Source of the DNA: Mesorhizobium sp. M2A.F.Ca.ET.046.03.2.1
GTDB lineage: Bacteria > Pseudomonadota > Alphaproteobacteria > Rhizobiales > Rhizobiaceae
Assembly (NCBI RefSeq): GCF_003952425.1
Contig: NZ_CP034449.1
Location: 868,001 to 932,000, forward strand
DNA: 64,000 bases
Reading direction: 5' to 3'
Part shown: positions 35,813-46,210 of the stretch, piece by piece
Layout: each line of letters opens with the position of its first letter
Numbering within the stretch: position 1 is the stretch's first letter
Position numbers and translations under genes: made by a program
Notes under the pieces: generated by a model
The model's database searches: none
What the model was told of the DNA's origin: nothing
What the model saw: only the letters and a program-made list of their open reading frames with translations

Positions 35813-36774
35813 GCTGCTTCCACCTTTGATGTCTTGACCGGAAGCGAATTCATCGCCGCGACCGTGTCGTCGAATGAAACGAGTTTGCCGTCGGAACCGA
35901 GCCCCATCGCCACCTTGGCGGCGACCGCGCTGGCAAAACGCGCGGACTGCCTGAGGTCCCAACCTCTGACGACGCCGACGATGATGCCCGCCGTGAAGGA
36001 ATCGCCGCAGCCCGTTGTGTCGAAGACCTCGGCCTCGAAGGCCGGCAGATGGAAATCTTCGCCATGTTCGGGCGAGACATGAACGCCGTCGGCGCCCAGC
36101 GTGATGATGCAGTTCTTCACGCCTCTCGCCTTGAAGAAGGCCGCGACGCGGGCCGGATCGCGGTCATACGCCATTTCGCCGGCTTCGTCGATGCTGGGCA
36201 CGAAATAGTCGATGTAAGGAAGGCACGGCTCGACCAGCTTCCACGTCTCGGGCGTCGCCTGGATGAGATCGAAGGTGGTGACGCGTCCAAGCTCCTTGGC
36301 GCGCTTCAACAGCCTGACGGTCGGTTCGCCATCGAAGCGCTTCAGGAGCCCGGTGCCGCCGACATGGACGACGGTCGCATCGAGCGCGGCATCGAGATCG
36401 GCATCGGCGACCTCGAACAAGGTGGCAGTGCCCGGCACATGCAATGCCGGCCGCTCGCCGTTCGGCCGCACCGGCAGGATGGTGGACGAGGTCTGGACGC
36501 TGCCGTCGCGGCGAACGAGGCTCGTCTCCAGGCCGTATTTCTTCAGCTTGGCGAGAAACCAGTCGCCCATGTCGTCGGTGCCGAGCGTGGTGACGGCCCT
36601 GGTCTTCAGGCCCAGGATGGCGCAGTCCATGCCGGTCGCGCCGGCGGTGCCGGCGACCGTCATGCGGATCTCCTCGATATAGTCGGCGCGACCGCCTTCG
36701 GGGATACGCGAGACCGGCCGTCCGAGGATGTCGAGAACGTAGAAGCCGATCGAGCTGACGTCGAATTGGGGCAT
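35809..36774 (-). CDS. PfkB-family carbohydrate kinase
   Basis: The protein has 321 residues. An N-terminal GTAGATGMDCAILGLK region is followed by GTDDMGDWFLAKLKKYG and by the C-terminal PfkB signature DTTGCGDSFTAGIIVGVV, whose second Asp is the catalytic base and whose Gly run makes the anion hole. It would phosphorylate a sugar or keto-sugar after uptake. It lies 21 nt behind the second permease gene and is coupled to the SDR downstream, so the imported compound is probably phosphorylated by it. Confidence 0.9.
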   Translation of the reverse strand: MPQFDVSSIGFYVLDILGRPVSRIPEGGRADYIEEIRMTVAGTAGATGMDCAILGLKTRAVTTLGTDDMGDWFLAKLKKYGLETSLVRRDGSVQTSSTILPVRPNGERPALHVPGTATLFEVADADLDAALDATVVHVGGTGLLKRFDGEPTVRLLKRAKELGRVTTFDLIQATPETWKLVEPCLPYIDYFVPSIDEAGEMAYDRDPARVAAFFKARGVKNCIITLGADGVHVSPEHGEDFHLPAFEAEVFDTTGCGDSFTAGIIVGVVRGWDLRQSARFASAVAAKVAMGLGSDGKLVSFDDTVAAMNSLPVKTSKVEAA

Positions 36775-36795
36775 GGCTGACTTGACCTTTCGAAT

Positions 36796-37782
36796 TCAAT
36801 GGGCGGCGCGACGTAGGCCGAAGCTTGCGGCCAGCACCAGGAAGACGAGCACGCCGATGCCGACCTGCTGCCAGTAGAAATTCCAGCCGACCAAAAGCAG
36901 CCCGTTCTTGACGATGGCGAGCAGCAGCACGCCGAGCAGCGTGCCGATGACCGAAGGCTTGCGCTCGCGACTGAGCGTCGTGCCGATGAAGGTGGCGCCG
37001 ATGCCGTCGAGCAGGAAGGCATTGCCGGAGAGCGGCACGTAGGACTTCACCGTCGCCGACAAGAGGATGCCGGTGACGCCGGCAAGCAGCGCGCACAGAA
37101 CATGCACCATCGACAATTCGCGCGGCACGCGGATGCCGGAATACCAGGCCACGCCCGGCTGCGCGCCCATCGCCTGGACATAGCGGCCGAAGACCGAGCG
37201 ATGCAGCAGGACATGAACGGCGAAGACAAGGACGATCAGCACGATGACCGGCGTCGGTACGCCGAACAGAGCGGTGCGGGCGATGGCGTTGAACTGGTCC
37301 GCTGCATAGCCGCTCGTGAGATAAATCGGCTGGCCGCCGCTGGTGGCGAGCTGCTGCGTGCTCTGGCCGATGAAGAGGACGCCGAGCGTCGCCAGGAACG
37401 GACTGATGTTAAGCCTGGTGATCAGGATCGCGTTGAGGATGCCGACGATCAAAGCGGCGCCGAGTCCGCCAGCGACGCCGACGATGCCGCTATAGCCGGC
37501 GGCCAGAAGCATGACGAAGATCATGCTTGCCATGTCGACCGAGACGCCAACCGAGAGATCGATGCCGCCCGACGAGATGACGATGGTGAGGCCGAGCGCC
37601 ACGATCGCCAGCATGACGACATTGTTGACCAGCACGTTGAAGAGGTTGGCCGGCGTGAGAAAAGTCGGACTCGCCACCGAAAAGAAGATGACGATGGCCG
37701 CGAAGGCGATGAGCACACTGTATTTGGCGAGGAAGCCGCGCAGGCTCACCTTGGCGGTGGTTTCATTGGCCGAGATGCTCAT
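36796..37782 (-). CDS. CUT2 sugar-type ABC transporter permease (second)
   Basis: The protein has 328 residues and eight to ten membrane segments. It has the RbsC-like pattern VIFFSVASPTFLTPANLFNV, SSGGIDLSVGV and a NAILITRLNISPFLATLG stretch. ATG 37782 overlaps the stop of the first permease. Having two different permeases is typical of CUT2 importers of the rhamnose or AI-2 layout, unlike ribose systems with one. Confidence 0.9.
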   Translation of the reverse strand: MSISANETTAKVSLRGFLAKYSVLIAFAAIVIFFSVASPTFLTPANLFNVLVNNVVMLAIVALGLTIVISSGGIDLSVGVSVDMASMIFVMLLAAGYSGIVGVAGGLGAALIVGILNAILITRLNISPFLATLGVLFIGQSTQQLATSGGQPIYLTSGYAADQFNAIARTALFGVPTPVIVLIVLVFAVHVLLHRSVFGRYVQAMGAQPGVAWYSGIRVPRELSMVHVLCALLAGVTGILLSATVKSYVPLSGNAFLLDGIGATFIGTTLSRERKPSVIGTLLGVLLLAIVKNGLLLVGWNFYWQQVGIGVLVFLVLAASFGLRRAAH

Positions 37783-38810
37783 CGCGAACCCTCCGAACCG
37801 CGGGCAAAGGATGTGATCGCCACCACCAGCAGGATCAGCGCGCCCTGCACGCCGTTGACCCAGTAGCTGGAGACGTTGAGCAGTTGGAAGCCGTTCGCGA
37901 GCAAGCCGATGAACAACACGCTGAGCAGCGTGCCCCCCATGGTCGGCACGAAGCGGCGCGAGAAGACGGTGCCGAGCAGCGCCGCCGCCAGCACCGACAG
38001 AAGCAGCTCGCCGGAGCCGGGCGTGCTGGCCGACAGGCGCGAGACGGTGAGGATGCTCGCCACCGCCGCGCAGAAGCCGCTCAGCACATAGGTGAAGGAC
38101 ACGTAGAACGGCACGCTGATGCCCGCCGCGCGCGCCGCTTCCGGGTGTCCGCCGACGGCGTAGAGCCTGAGCCCGAACGACGTGCCGTGAACGACCACGA
38201 TCATGATGGCGGAGAAGACGATCAGCGCCCAGGCAAGCGCGGAGATGCCGAGGAAGCTGCCCGACACCAGCACGCCGAGCAGCGGGGAGGATGCGCCGAC
38301 GACCGTGTTCTGGGTGAGGGTGAGTTCCATGCCGGCCGCGACATTGAGCACGGCAAGTGTTGCGAGCAGCGGCAGGATGCCGAGCCCGACCACGGCAAGG
38401 GCGTTCAGCGCGCCGACCGCCATGCCGACGGCAATGGCCGCGATCACCGAGAGGAAATCGCCATAGCCCATCGACAGAAGCGTCGCATAGATCGCGGCGC
38501 AAAGCCCCATATTGGCGGCGATCGAAAGGTCGATGCCACCTTCGGTGACGTCGGAGCCGCCGCCGATGATGACGGCGGTCATGCCATAGGCGAGCACGCC
38601 CAGGATCGCCGACTGCTCGACGACGTTGATCAGGTTGAAGGTCGAGGTGAAGCCCGGCGCGAAGACGACGAAATAAGCCATGATCGCGGCGAAGGCGGCG
38701 ATCGCGCCGAGCCGCACGACGAGCGCGCCGAAGCGGCGGCCGGCGCTCTTGGCCGCGGCCTGCTTTTCGTCGGAAACACCGACGTCTGTGTGGAGGACAG
38801 TCGCGCTCAT
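37779..38810 (-). CDS. CUT2 sugar-type ABC transporter permease (first)
   Basis: The protein has 343 residues. An N-terminal cytoplasmic tail (to about residue 30) is followed by about ten membrane segments, with GGGSDVTEGGIDLSIAANMG and NALAVVGLGILPLLATLAVL, the RbsC family core. ATG 38810 overlaps the ATPase stop (ATGA), and the gene is likewise coupled to the second permease. Confidence 0.9.
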   Translation of the reverse strand: MSATVLHTDVGVSDEKQAAAKSAGRRFGALVVRLGAIAAFAAIMAYFVVFAPGFTSTFNLINVVEQSAILGVLAYGMTAVIIGGGSDVTEGGIDLSIAANMGLCAAIYATLLSMGYGDFLSVIAAIAVGMAVGALNALAVVGLGILPLLATLAVLNVAAGMELTLTQNTVVGASSPLLGVLVSGSFLGISALAWALIVFSAIMIVVVHGTSFGLRLYAVGGHPEAARAAGISVPFYVSFTYVLSGFCAAVASILTVSRLSASTPGSGELLLSVLAAALLGTVFSRRFVPTMGGTLLSVLFIGLLANGFQLLNVSSYWVNGVQGALILLVVAITSFARGSEGSR

Positions 38811-40333
38811 GCAGCCACTCCATCCATGGTCGAACGTGCGCCCGACGAAGCCGCCAGCAGCACATCGCTGTTCATCGCAGAACCGGAGAAGCTGCCGGCA
38901 AGCCGGCCGCGATAGACGACCAGCACGCGGTCGCAGACGCCGACCAATTCGAGCAGGTCGGAGGACAGAAGCAGGATCGCCGCGCCCTCGCCCGCCAGCC
39001 GATTGAGAAGATTGTAGATCTCGACCTTGGCGCCGACATCGACGGCCACCGTCGGCTCGTCCAGCACATAGACGCGCGACTGGCAGCTCAGCCATTTGGC
39101 GATCGCCACCTTCTGCTGGTTGCCGCCGGAGAGCTCGCGCACCAGCGCGTCGCGATGCGGTGTCTTGATCGACAGCTCCTTGATCAGACTGTCCACCGCC
39201 TGGTTCTCGCTGCCGCGGCTGACCAACCCGCTCTTGGAATAGCGGCGCAGGCTGGCCAGGGAAATGTTCTCGCGCACCGAAAGGCCGAGCGCCACGCCAT
39301 GGGCGCGGCGGTCTTCCGGCAGCATGGCGATGCCGTCGCGCACCGCTTTGACGGGCGTCGACAGGGCAAGCTCCCTCCCCTCGACCTTGACCCGGCCGCC
39401 CTCGGCAGTCTTGAGGCCGAACAGGCACTGGACGATCTCCTTGGCGCCTGAGCCGAGCAGGCCGGTGAGGCCGACGATCTCGCCGGCGCGGACGTTGAAA
39501 CCGATATTCTCGAAGCTGCCGCCGAGACGAAGCTTGGAAACCTCCAGCACCGGCGCGCCTAAATTGACCGAGCGCTTCGGGAACATCTCGCCGACATCGC
39601 GGGCGATCATCATCGCAATGATCTCGTCGATCGGCGTCTGACGCGGGTCGACCGTGCCGACATCGGTGCCGTTGCGCATCACGGTGACGCGGTCGCAGAG
39701 CTTCTCGATTTCCTGCATGTAGTGGGAGATGAAGACCACGGCGATGCCGTCGTCGCGCAGCCGGCGCAGCACGTCGAACAGGCTGTCGACCTCGCGCTTG
39801 ACGAGCGCCGCCGTCGGCTCGTCGAGCACCAGCACCGAGGCTTTTTGCGCCAAGGCGCGGGTGATCTGCACGACCTTCTGCTGCGCCGTGGTGAGATCTT
39901 TCACAAGCGTTCCGGCCGGCAGTTCCATGCCGAAGAAGCGCTTCAGCAGGTCCGCGGCCCTGCGCTCCATGGCGCGGCGGCTTACGAACGGGCCAAGGCC
40001 GATCTCATGGCCGAGGAACACGGCCTCGCCGACCGTCGCGGTAGGCACCAGCAGCCTGTCCTGGTGGATGAAGTGCACGCCGAGCTTTTCGACCGAGGCC
40101 GGTGTCAGCGAAGTTACGGTCTCGCCGTTGATGAGGATCGAGCCGCTGTCCGGCTTGATGATGCCGGCCAGCACCTTGATGATGGTCGACTTGCCCGCGC
40201 CGTTCTGGCCGACAAGGCCGAGGATCGAGCCGCGCGCGATCTCGAGGTTCGCGTTTTCCAAGGCGCGTACCGGACCGAACCGTTTCGAAATGCCTGTCAT
40301 CGATACAGCAATGTCACGCTTTGCTGTCTGCAT
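38807..40333 (-). CDS. CUT2 sugar-type ABC transporter ATP-binding protein (double)
   Basis: The protein has 508 residues with two ATPase halves. The first has Walker A GQNGAGKST and LVLDEPTAAL. The second has the degenerate Walker A GLLGSGAKEI usual in RbsA/MglA proteins, signature LSGGNQQKVAIAKW and VLDEPTVAVD. ATG 40333 is used; the residues upstream of it do not look like protein. It powers the importer with the two permeases and the binding protein. Confidence 0.92.
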   Translation of the reverse strand: MQTAKRDIAVSMTGISKRFGPVRALENANLEIARGSILGLVGQNGAGKSTIIKVLAGIIKPDSGSILINGETVTSLTPASVEKLGVHFIHQDRLLVPTATVGEAVFLGHEIGLGPFVSRRAMERRAADLLKRFFGMELPAGTLVKDLTTAQQKVVQITRALAQKASVLVLDEPTAALVKREVDSLFDVLRRLRDDGIAVVFISHYMQEIEKLCDRVTVMRNGTDVGTVDPRQTPIDEIIAMMIARDVGEMFPKRSVNLGAPVLEVSKLRLGGSFENIGFNVRAGEIVGLTGLLGSGAKEIVQCLFGLKTAEGGRVKVEGRELALSTPVKAVRDGIAMLPEDRRAHGVALGLSVRENISLASLRRYSKSGLVSRGSENQAVDSLIKELSIKTPHRDALVRELSGGNQQKVAIAKWLSCQSRVYVLDEPTVAVDVGAKVEIYNLLNRLAGEGAAILLLSSDLLELVGVCDRVLVVYRGRLAGSFSGSAMNSDVLLAASSGARSTMDGVAA

Positions 40334-40401
40334 GGCCGTCAATCCTGGTTGGATGTGACGGGCAGCCACATGGGCGCGGCTGCCCGCCGTTTCGTTCCGT
40401 C

Positions 40402-41403
40402 CTATTTAACGCCAGCCTTCTCGGCGGCGTCGAGGAACGGCTTTCCTTTTTCGACGGCATTTTCCTTGTTGATCAGCACCGAAGGCACGAAAGTGAAGGG
40501 CGGCACCTTCTGGCCGGCCAGATATTTCGCGGCATTGTCGACCGAGGTCTTGCCGATCTCATAGGGCTGCTGCGCCGCGACCGCGCCGGCCGGCGACTTC
40601 GGATCCATCACCATCTTGATGACTTCAGGGCTGCCGTCGATGCCGTAGGTCTTGACCTCGTTGCGGCCGGCGGCTTCGACCGCCTGCGTGGCGCCGATCT
40701 GCGGCACGTCCCAGCAGGCCCAGACCGCGCCGATCGAACCCTTCTCGGGCGACTTGGTCAGCATGTCGGTGACGTTGGAATAGGCGCTCTGCACCGTGTT
40801 CGGAATGACGTCGCGCAGCTCGGGCTCGACGATCTTCACATCCGGGAACGAGGTCAGCACATATTTCAGCTGATCGTAGCGGATCTTGCAGACCGGCACG
40901 CTGTAGAAGCCGTTGAAGACCAGCACATTGCCCTTGCCGCCCATGTCGGCGACCATCTGCAGCGCGATCTCGGCGCCGATATTGTAGTTGTTGGAGGTGG
41001 TGTTGTTGATGGCGTGCGGCGTCGCGGTATCGACCGTGAACAACGGGATGCCGGCGTCGCGGATCTTCTGCAGCCACGGGTTCAGCACTTCGAGATTGCC
41101 GAGCTGCTCGATGATCGCGTCCGGCTTCTGCGCGATCAGCGTCTGCAGCTGCGCGATCTGCTGCTGGTCCTTGCGGCCGGCGTCGAGCGCGATGACTTCA
41201 CCGCCGAGCTCCTTGACGCGGTCCTGGATGCCTTTGAAGGCCATCAGGTCCCAATAATGGTCGGTGCCGATGGCGGAGACGCCGATGCGCTTGCCTTTGA
41301 GCGACAGTTCCTCAGCGCTGGCGCCCGAGATGGCGGCCAGGCTGCAAGCCGCCGCCAACCCCAGAGCGAGCGCCTTGACGAGGCCTTTCATCGAATTTGT
41401 CAT
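40402..41403 (-). CDS. CUT2 sugar-type ABC transporter substrate-binding protein
   Basis: The protein has 333 residues. The signal peptide (KALALGLAAACSLAAISGAS) ends in AEEL. The mature part is a type-I sugar-binding fold (KRIGVSAIGTDHYWDLMAFK, ALDAGRKDQQQIAQLQTLIA, TYGIDGSPEVIKMV). GGGAGGAAA precedes the ATG. The ligand is not evident; the family covers ribose, rhamnose, xylose, polyols and AI-2. It follows the aldolase gene by 105 nt and probably shares its promoter. Confidence 0.9.
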   Translation of the reverse strand: MTNSMKGLVKALALGLAAACSLAAISGASAEELSLKGKRIGVSAIGTDHYWDLMAFKGIQDRVKELGGEVIALDAGRKDQQQIAQLQTLIAQKPDAIIEQLGNLEVLNPWLQKIRDAGIPLFTVDTATPHAINNTTSNNYNIGAEIALQMVADMGGKGNVLVFNGFYSVPVCKIRYDQLKYVLTSFPDVKIVEPELRDVIPNTVQSAYSNVTDMLTKSPEKGSIGAVWACWDVPQIGATQAVEAAGRNEVKTYGIDGSPEVIKMVMDPKSPAGAVAAQQPYEIGKTSVDNAAKYLAGQKVPPFTFVPSVLINKENAVEKGKPFLDAAEKAGVK

Positions 41404-41508
41404 TTCATTTCCTCCCTTGTTGATCGCTCCGGGCCTTCCCGGAGGATATGCGAAACAGTCAGTTGCTGCTCCAGCCCTTTGTTGGTCGCTTCGGGCAGAG
41501 CCCTCCGC

Positions 41509-42168
41509 TCAGGCAGCGGCGTCATTGTCGCGCAGGCCGTAGCTCGCCATGCGCTTGATGACGTTTTCGATCTCCTCGTCGGACAGGATTGGCGGCTCGC
41601 CGATCTGCAGGGCGCCGTGATACTGGCGCGCCAGCGTCTCGACCTCGACGGCCAGCCACATCGCCTGGGCGAGGCTCGACCCGACGGCGATCATGCCGTG
41701 CTGGGCAAGCAGGCAGGCCTTGCGGCCGCGCAATGCCTCCACCGCGTGCGCCGAAAGCTCCGCCGTGCCGAAGGTGGCGTAGGGTGCGCAACGAATGTCG
41801 CTGCCGCCGGCGACCGCGACCATGTAATGGATCGCCGGTATCTTCCGGCCCATGATGGCGATCGTCGTGCAATAGGTCGGATGCGCGTGGACGACTGCGT
41901 TGATCTCGGGCCGCGCCTTCATGATGTCGAGATGGAAACGCCATTCGCTGGATGGCGGCAGGCGTCCGTCGACCTCGCCGTCCCAGCTCATGAAGACGAT
42001 GTCCTCGGGCACCAGCGTGTCATATGGCGTGCTCGTCGGCGAGATCAGCATGCCCTCGCCATGGCGGCAGCTGATGTTGCCTGATGTGCCCTGGTTGATG
42101 CCGAGTGCGTTCATCTCGATGCAGGCGTCGATGATGGCCTGGCGCACATCTCGGTCCGAAACGGTCAT
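41509..42168 (-). CDS. Class II aldolase/adducin family (fuculose-phosphate-aldolase-like)
   Basis: The protein has 219 residues. It has GTSGNISCR for phosphate binding, SSEWRFH with the catalytic Glu, HAHPTYCT with two zinc-ligand His, and CLLAQHGMIAVG with the third zinc-ligand His. It should perform zinc-dependent retro-aldol cleavage of a phosphorylated or acid sugar. ATG 42168 replaces an upstream TTG. It sits 27 nt behind an SDR gene and ahead of the CUT2 importer, with a PfkB kinase in the same operon, so SDR then kinase then aldolase is a plausible route. Confidence 0.88.
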   Translation of the reverse strand: MTVSDRDVRQAIIDACIEMNALGINQGTSGNISCRHGEGMLISPTSTPYDTLVPEDIVFMSWDGEVDGRLPPSSEWRFHLDIMKARPEINAVVHAHPTYCTTIAIMGRKIPAIHYMVAVAGGSDIRCAPYATFGTAELSAHAVEALRGRKACLLAQHGMIAVGSSLAQAMWLAVEVETLARQYHGALQIGEPPILSDEEIENVIKRMASYGLRDNDAAA

Positions 42169-42195
42169 GCGATATTCCAATCCTTGCTCAGTCCG

Positions 42196-42972
42196 TCACC
42201 AGGCCGTGTAGCCGCCATCGATCGACAGGATCGCGCCCGTCACGTAGCTCGAGGCCGGCGACGCCAGGAACAGGATCGCCGAAGCGATCTCCTGCGGCGT
42301 GCCCAGCCGGCCCATCGGCGTCATGTCGATCCAGGTGTTGAAGAGTTCGGGACGCTCGCGCATCTTCAGCGTCATGTCGGTGCCGACATAGCCCGGCGCC
42401 AGCGCGTTGACGCGCACGCCTGACTTCGCCCACTCGACCGCAAGCGCCTTGGTCATCATGTGCACGGCGCCCTTGCTCACCATGTAGGACGGCGCGGTCT
42501 GCGGACGGTTGATGATCAGCCCCGACATGGAACCCAGATTGACGATCGAGCCCTTCTTGCGGTCGACCATCGAACGGCCGAAGGCGCGCGAGGCCCAGTA
42601 GACGCCGTTGACGTTGACATCCATCACCAGGCGCCATTCTTCGTCCGGCGTGTCGAGCGCGGTGTTGAGGCGCGCGATGCCGGCGCTGTTGACCAGGATA
42701 TCGACCTGGCCGAAATCCGCGGCGACTGCGGTTGCCGTCGCCTCGACGGCTTGCGGATCGGTAACGTTCAACACGCGGCCATCGACGCTCGCGACGCCAG
42801 CGGCCTGGAGCGCCTCGGCAGCGGCCTTCAGCCCATCCGCATTCATGTCGAGCAGGACGATCCTCGCGCCGCAAGTCCCCAGCGCCTTGGCGGCCTCGAG
42901 ACCGATGCCGCTGGCGCCGCCGGTGACGACGGCAACCTCGCCCGTCAGGTCGAATTGCGACCGGTAATCCAT
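42196..42972 (-). CDS. SDR-family oxidoreductase, first gene of the CUT2 operon
   Basis: The protein has 258 residues. Motifs are TGGASGIG, NSAG, the catalytic YMVSK, and PGYVGTDMT; the C-terminus is ILSIDGGYTAW. This matches polyol and sugar-alcohol dehydrogenases of the sorbitol/xylitol type, an inference from general similarity. It is preceded by a promoter with a 16-bp palindrome at 43128-43143. Confidence 0.88.
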   Translation of the reverse strand: MDYRSQFDLTGEVAVVTGGASGIGLEAAKALGTCGARIVLLDMNADGLKAAAEALQAAGVASVDGRVLNVTDPQAVEATATAVAADFGQVDILVNSAGIARLNTALDTPDEEWRLVMDVNVNGVYWASRAFGRSMVDRKKGSIVNLGSMSGLIINRPQTAPSYMVSKGAVHMMTKALAVEWAKSGVRVNALAPGYVGTDMTLKMRERPELFNTWIDMTPMGRLGTPQEIASAILFLASPASSYVTGAILSIDGGYTAW

Positions 42973-43098
42973 GCACGTCCTCCATCAGGACAGGCTTGAG
43001 CGCGGGCAAAACGCTGCCCTCGCCGCCGAAGCGGCGCCGCAAGCCGGCCGTCCTGATAATGCCTCCGGGGTCAGGCTCCTCCCGACCCCATGACAGGG

Positions 43099-43143
43099 AC
43101 GTTACAGAAGCTTCCCGGGTCCGTCAATCTGGTTATAACCAGA
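43099..43143 (-). promoter_or_regulatory. Promoter and GntR/UTRA operator of the CUT2 operon
   Basis: On the minus strand a perfect 16-bp palindrome TCTGGTTATAACCAGA (43143-43128) abuts TTGACG (43127-43122). A 17-nt spacer leads to TAACGT (43104-43099), a fair -35/-10 pair for the SDR at 42972. The core TGGTTATAACCA recurs at 49374-49385 in front of the CoA-ligase operon. The GntR/UTRA gene next door is the likely reader. Confidence 0.6.
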
Positions 43144-43172
43144 AAACGGAATCTTTTTTGGATGTGCGCAAT

Positions 43173-44027
43173 TCAGGTGCGATCGACACCGTTCACCGTC
43201 GCCGACGGCTGCTCGACCGCCATGTGGATGCGGGCGACAGAGGAGTTGTAGAAGGCCTCGTAATATTCAAGCGCGGCGCCGTCGGAATCATAGGCGATCG
43301 ACTCGATCTCGATCAGCGGCGTGTTGGCGGCGACACCCATCTGATCGGCTTCTTCCTTGGTGGGAAGCGCGGCACGCAGCCAGCGGTCGGCACGCTTCAC
43401 CGTCAGGCCGAAGACGGCGCGGATGGTGCCGAAGATCGACTGGTTTTCCGACAGGATGTTCTCCAGCCCCGGGACCCGATGCCCCGGCAGGCTGATACGC
43501 GTCATGGTGATCGGCGTGCCGTCGGTCATGTAGACGCGGCTGATGCGGACCACGCTGCCATTGGCGGGAATGCCGAAGACCTTGGACTCCTTCTCGCTCG
43601 GCGGGCAGCGGTAGATCTCCAGCGTGCGGGTCGAGACCTTGTGGCCCTTCGCGGTCAAATCGTCGAACACGCCGAGATTGGCGGTCATGAAGTCGACATG
43701 CTCGCGGGGAGCGGCGACGAACATGCCCTTGCGCGGCATCTTGATGATGCGGCCTTCATTGGAGAGCGATCCGATCGCGGCGCGCACGACGGGACGAGAG
43801 ACGCCGAAGAAATCGCAAAGCGCCTGTTCCGAGGGAATGCGCGAATTGGCTGCCAGCAGACCGGTGTTGATCGCCTCCTCGACTTGGTTGCGCAGCTGCA
43901 CCCAGAGCGGGGCCGCCTCGTCGCGGTTGAGCTGAACCTTGGAGCCGATCGAGCGGAAAGCCTCGGCCGCCTCGGCATCTTCCTGGTCGTAACGAGGACG
44001 CCCGCGCGTTCTGGTTGCCTGTTCCAT
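43173..44027 (-). CDS. GntR/UTRA (HutC-type) transcriptional regulator
   Basis: The protein has 284 residues. It has a winged helix (PLWVQLRNQVEEAINTGLL, IPSEQALCDFFGVSRPVVR) and a C-terminal UTRA ligand domain (from about residue 115, with VVRISRVYMTDGTPI and PLIEIESIAYDSDGAALEYY). ATG 44027 is used. It is the last gene of the CoA-ligase operon and lies next to the promoter of the CUT2 operon, so it can control both and itself. Confidence 0.9.
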   Translation of the reverse strand: MEQATRTRGRPRYDQEDAEAAEAFRSIGSKVQLNRDEAAPLWVQLRNQVEEAINTGLLAANSRIPSEQALCDFFGVSRPVVRAAIGSLSNEGRIIKMPRKGMFVAAPREHVDFMTANLGVFDDLTAKGHKVSTRTLEIYRCPPSEKESKVFGIPANGSVVRISRVYMTDGTPITMTRISLPGHRVPGLENILSENQSIFGTIRAVFGLTVKRADRWLRAALPTKEEADQMGVAANTPLIEIESIAYDSDGAALEYYEAFYNSSVARIHMAVEQPSATVNGVDRT

Positions 44028-44079
44028 TCGGGTCCCGCCGCAAATCATTTGCCGCGACTCAAAAAGCGGCAGCGCCTCC

Positions 44080-45320
<1,241 letters not shown>

Positions 45321-45324
<4 letters not shown>

Positions 45325-45773
45325 GCGCCTTGCAGCGGTACGGTGAACACCGTGGCCGTGCCGGTCAGGCAAAGCTCGCCCTGGCCGTTGCGCACGCTGG
45401 TCTCGATCTTGCAGATCGGCTTGTCGGGGCGCACTTCCTTGACCTCCACGCGGCCGGTGATCTCCTCGTCAACGCCAACGGCCTTGACGAACTTCCAGGC
45501 CACTTCGAGGAACACGGTCCCGGGGCCGGGCAGATCCTCGGCGACCAACGCGTTGAGGATGCCGGAGGTGACGCCGCCCTGCACGATGAGCTTGCCGAAC
45601 ACCGACTTCTCGGCCAGCGCGCGGTCGTAGTGCAGGGGATTGCGATCGCCGGTGATGCCGGTGAAGGCCTCGATGTCGCTCATCCTTGTGCGTCGCGTGC
45701 GCTCGGCGAAGGCGCCGACCTGCGGACGGCCTTTCACGACACCCACCCAACCGTCCTTCGTTTCGATGCTCAT
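45321..45773 (-). CDS. MaoC-like hotdog-fold enoyl-CoA hydratase
   Basis: The protein has 150 residues and a single hotdog domain. The R-hydratase motif GDRNPLHYD supplies Asp43 and His48 (D-x4-H), followed by GKLIVQGGVTSGI. It should add water across a trans-2-enoyl-CoA. ATG 45773 overlaps the DUF35 stop and its own stop overlaps the MFS start. A MaoC-type hydratase next to a DUF35 protein and a Cys-less thiolase is the combination known from steroid side-chain cleavage (ChsH1/ChsH2/Ltp2). Confidence 0.87.
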
Positions 45774-46210
45774 TGCGGCTTCTCCTCTGCTCTGGGTTCG
45801 ACTGGTCTGAAGGCCGGCAGGACACGGCCGCCGATGGCGGTCGGCGCAAGCAACAGCATGTCTCCGATCTGTTGCGGCCGTGTGCCGGGCAGGATGAAGC
45901 TCAGCATCGTCGGGCCTTCGGCCAATTCGACCAGGCCGACCACATACGGTGCCGCGGGCAGCCAGCCGGGATGGCCGGGTTTATGCACCTTGGAAAAGGA
46001 TTTGAGCCGTCCCCTGCCCGATGCGTCTTTCCAGACCAGCCGCTTGCTCCAGCAATGCGGGCAGATCGGGCGCGGATAGAAGACGGCCTTGCCGCAACCC
46101 TCGCAATGCTGGATGGTCAGCCGGCCCTCGGCGGCGGCATCCCAGAACGGCCTGGACAGCGCGGTGATCGTCGGGCCAGGGGTTTTCAGGGTGTTGAGAT
46201 CGACGGACAT
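45770..46210 (-). CDS. Zn-ribbon/OB-fold protein (DUF35)
   Basis: The protein has 146 residues. The N-terminal rubredoxin-like zinc ribbon CEGCGKAVFYPRPICPHC has two C-x2-C knuckles; the C-terminal OB fold starts near GRLKSFSKVH. DUF35 proteins partner with thiolase-superfamily enzymes, and in the Ltp2 aldolase the DUF35 subunit is essential. Its ATG overlaps the stop of the thiolase-like gene by one base, so the two are made together, supporting a complex. Confidence 0.9.
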   Translation of the reverse strand: MSVDLNTLKTPGPTITALSRPFWDAAAEGRLTIQHCEGCGKAVFYPRPICPHCWSKRLVWKDASGRGRLKSFSKVHKPGHPGWLPAAPYVVGLVELAEGPTMLSFILPGTRPQQIGDMLLLAPTAIGGRVLPAFRPVEPRAEEKPQ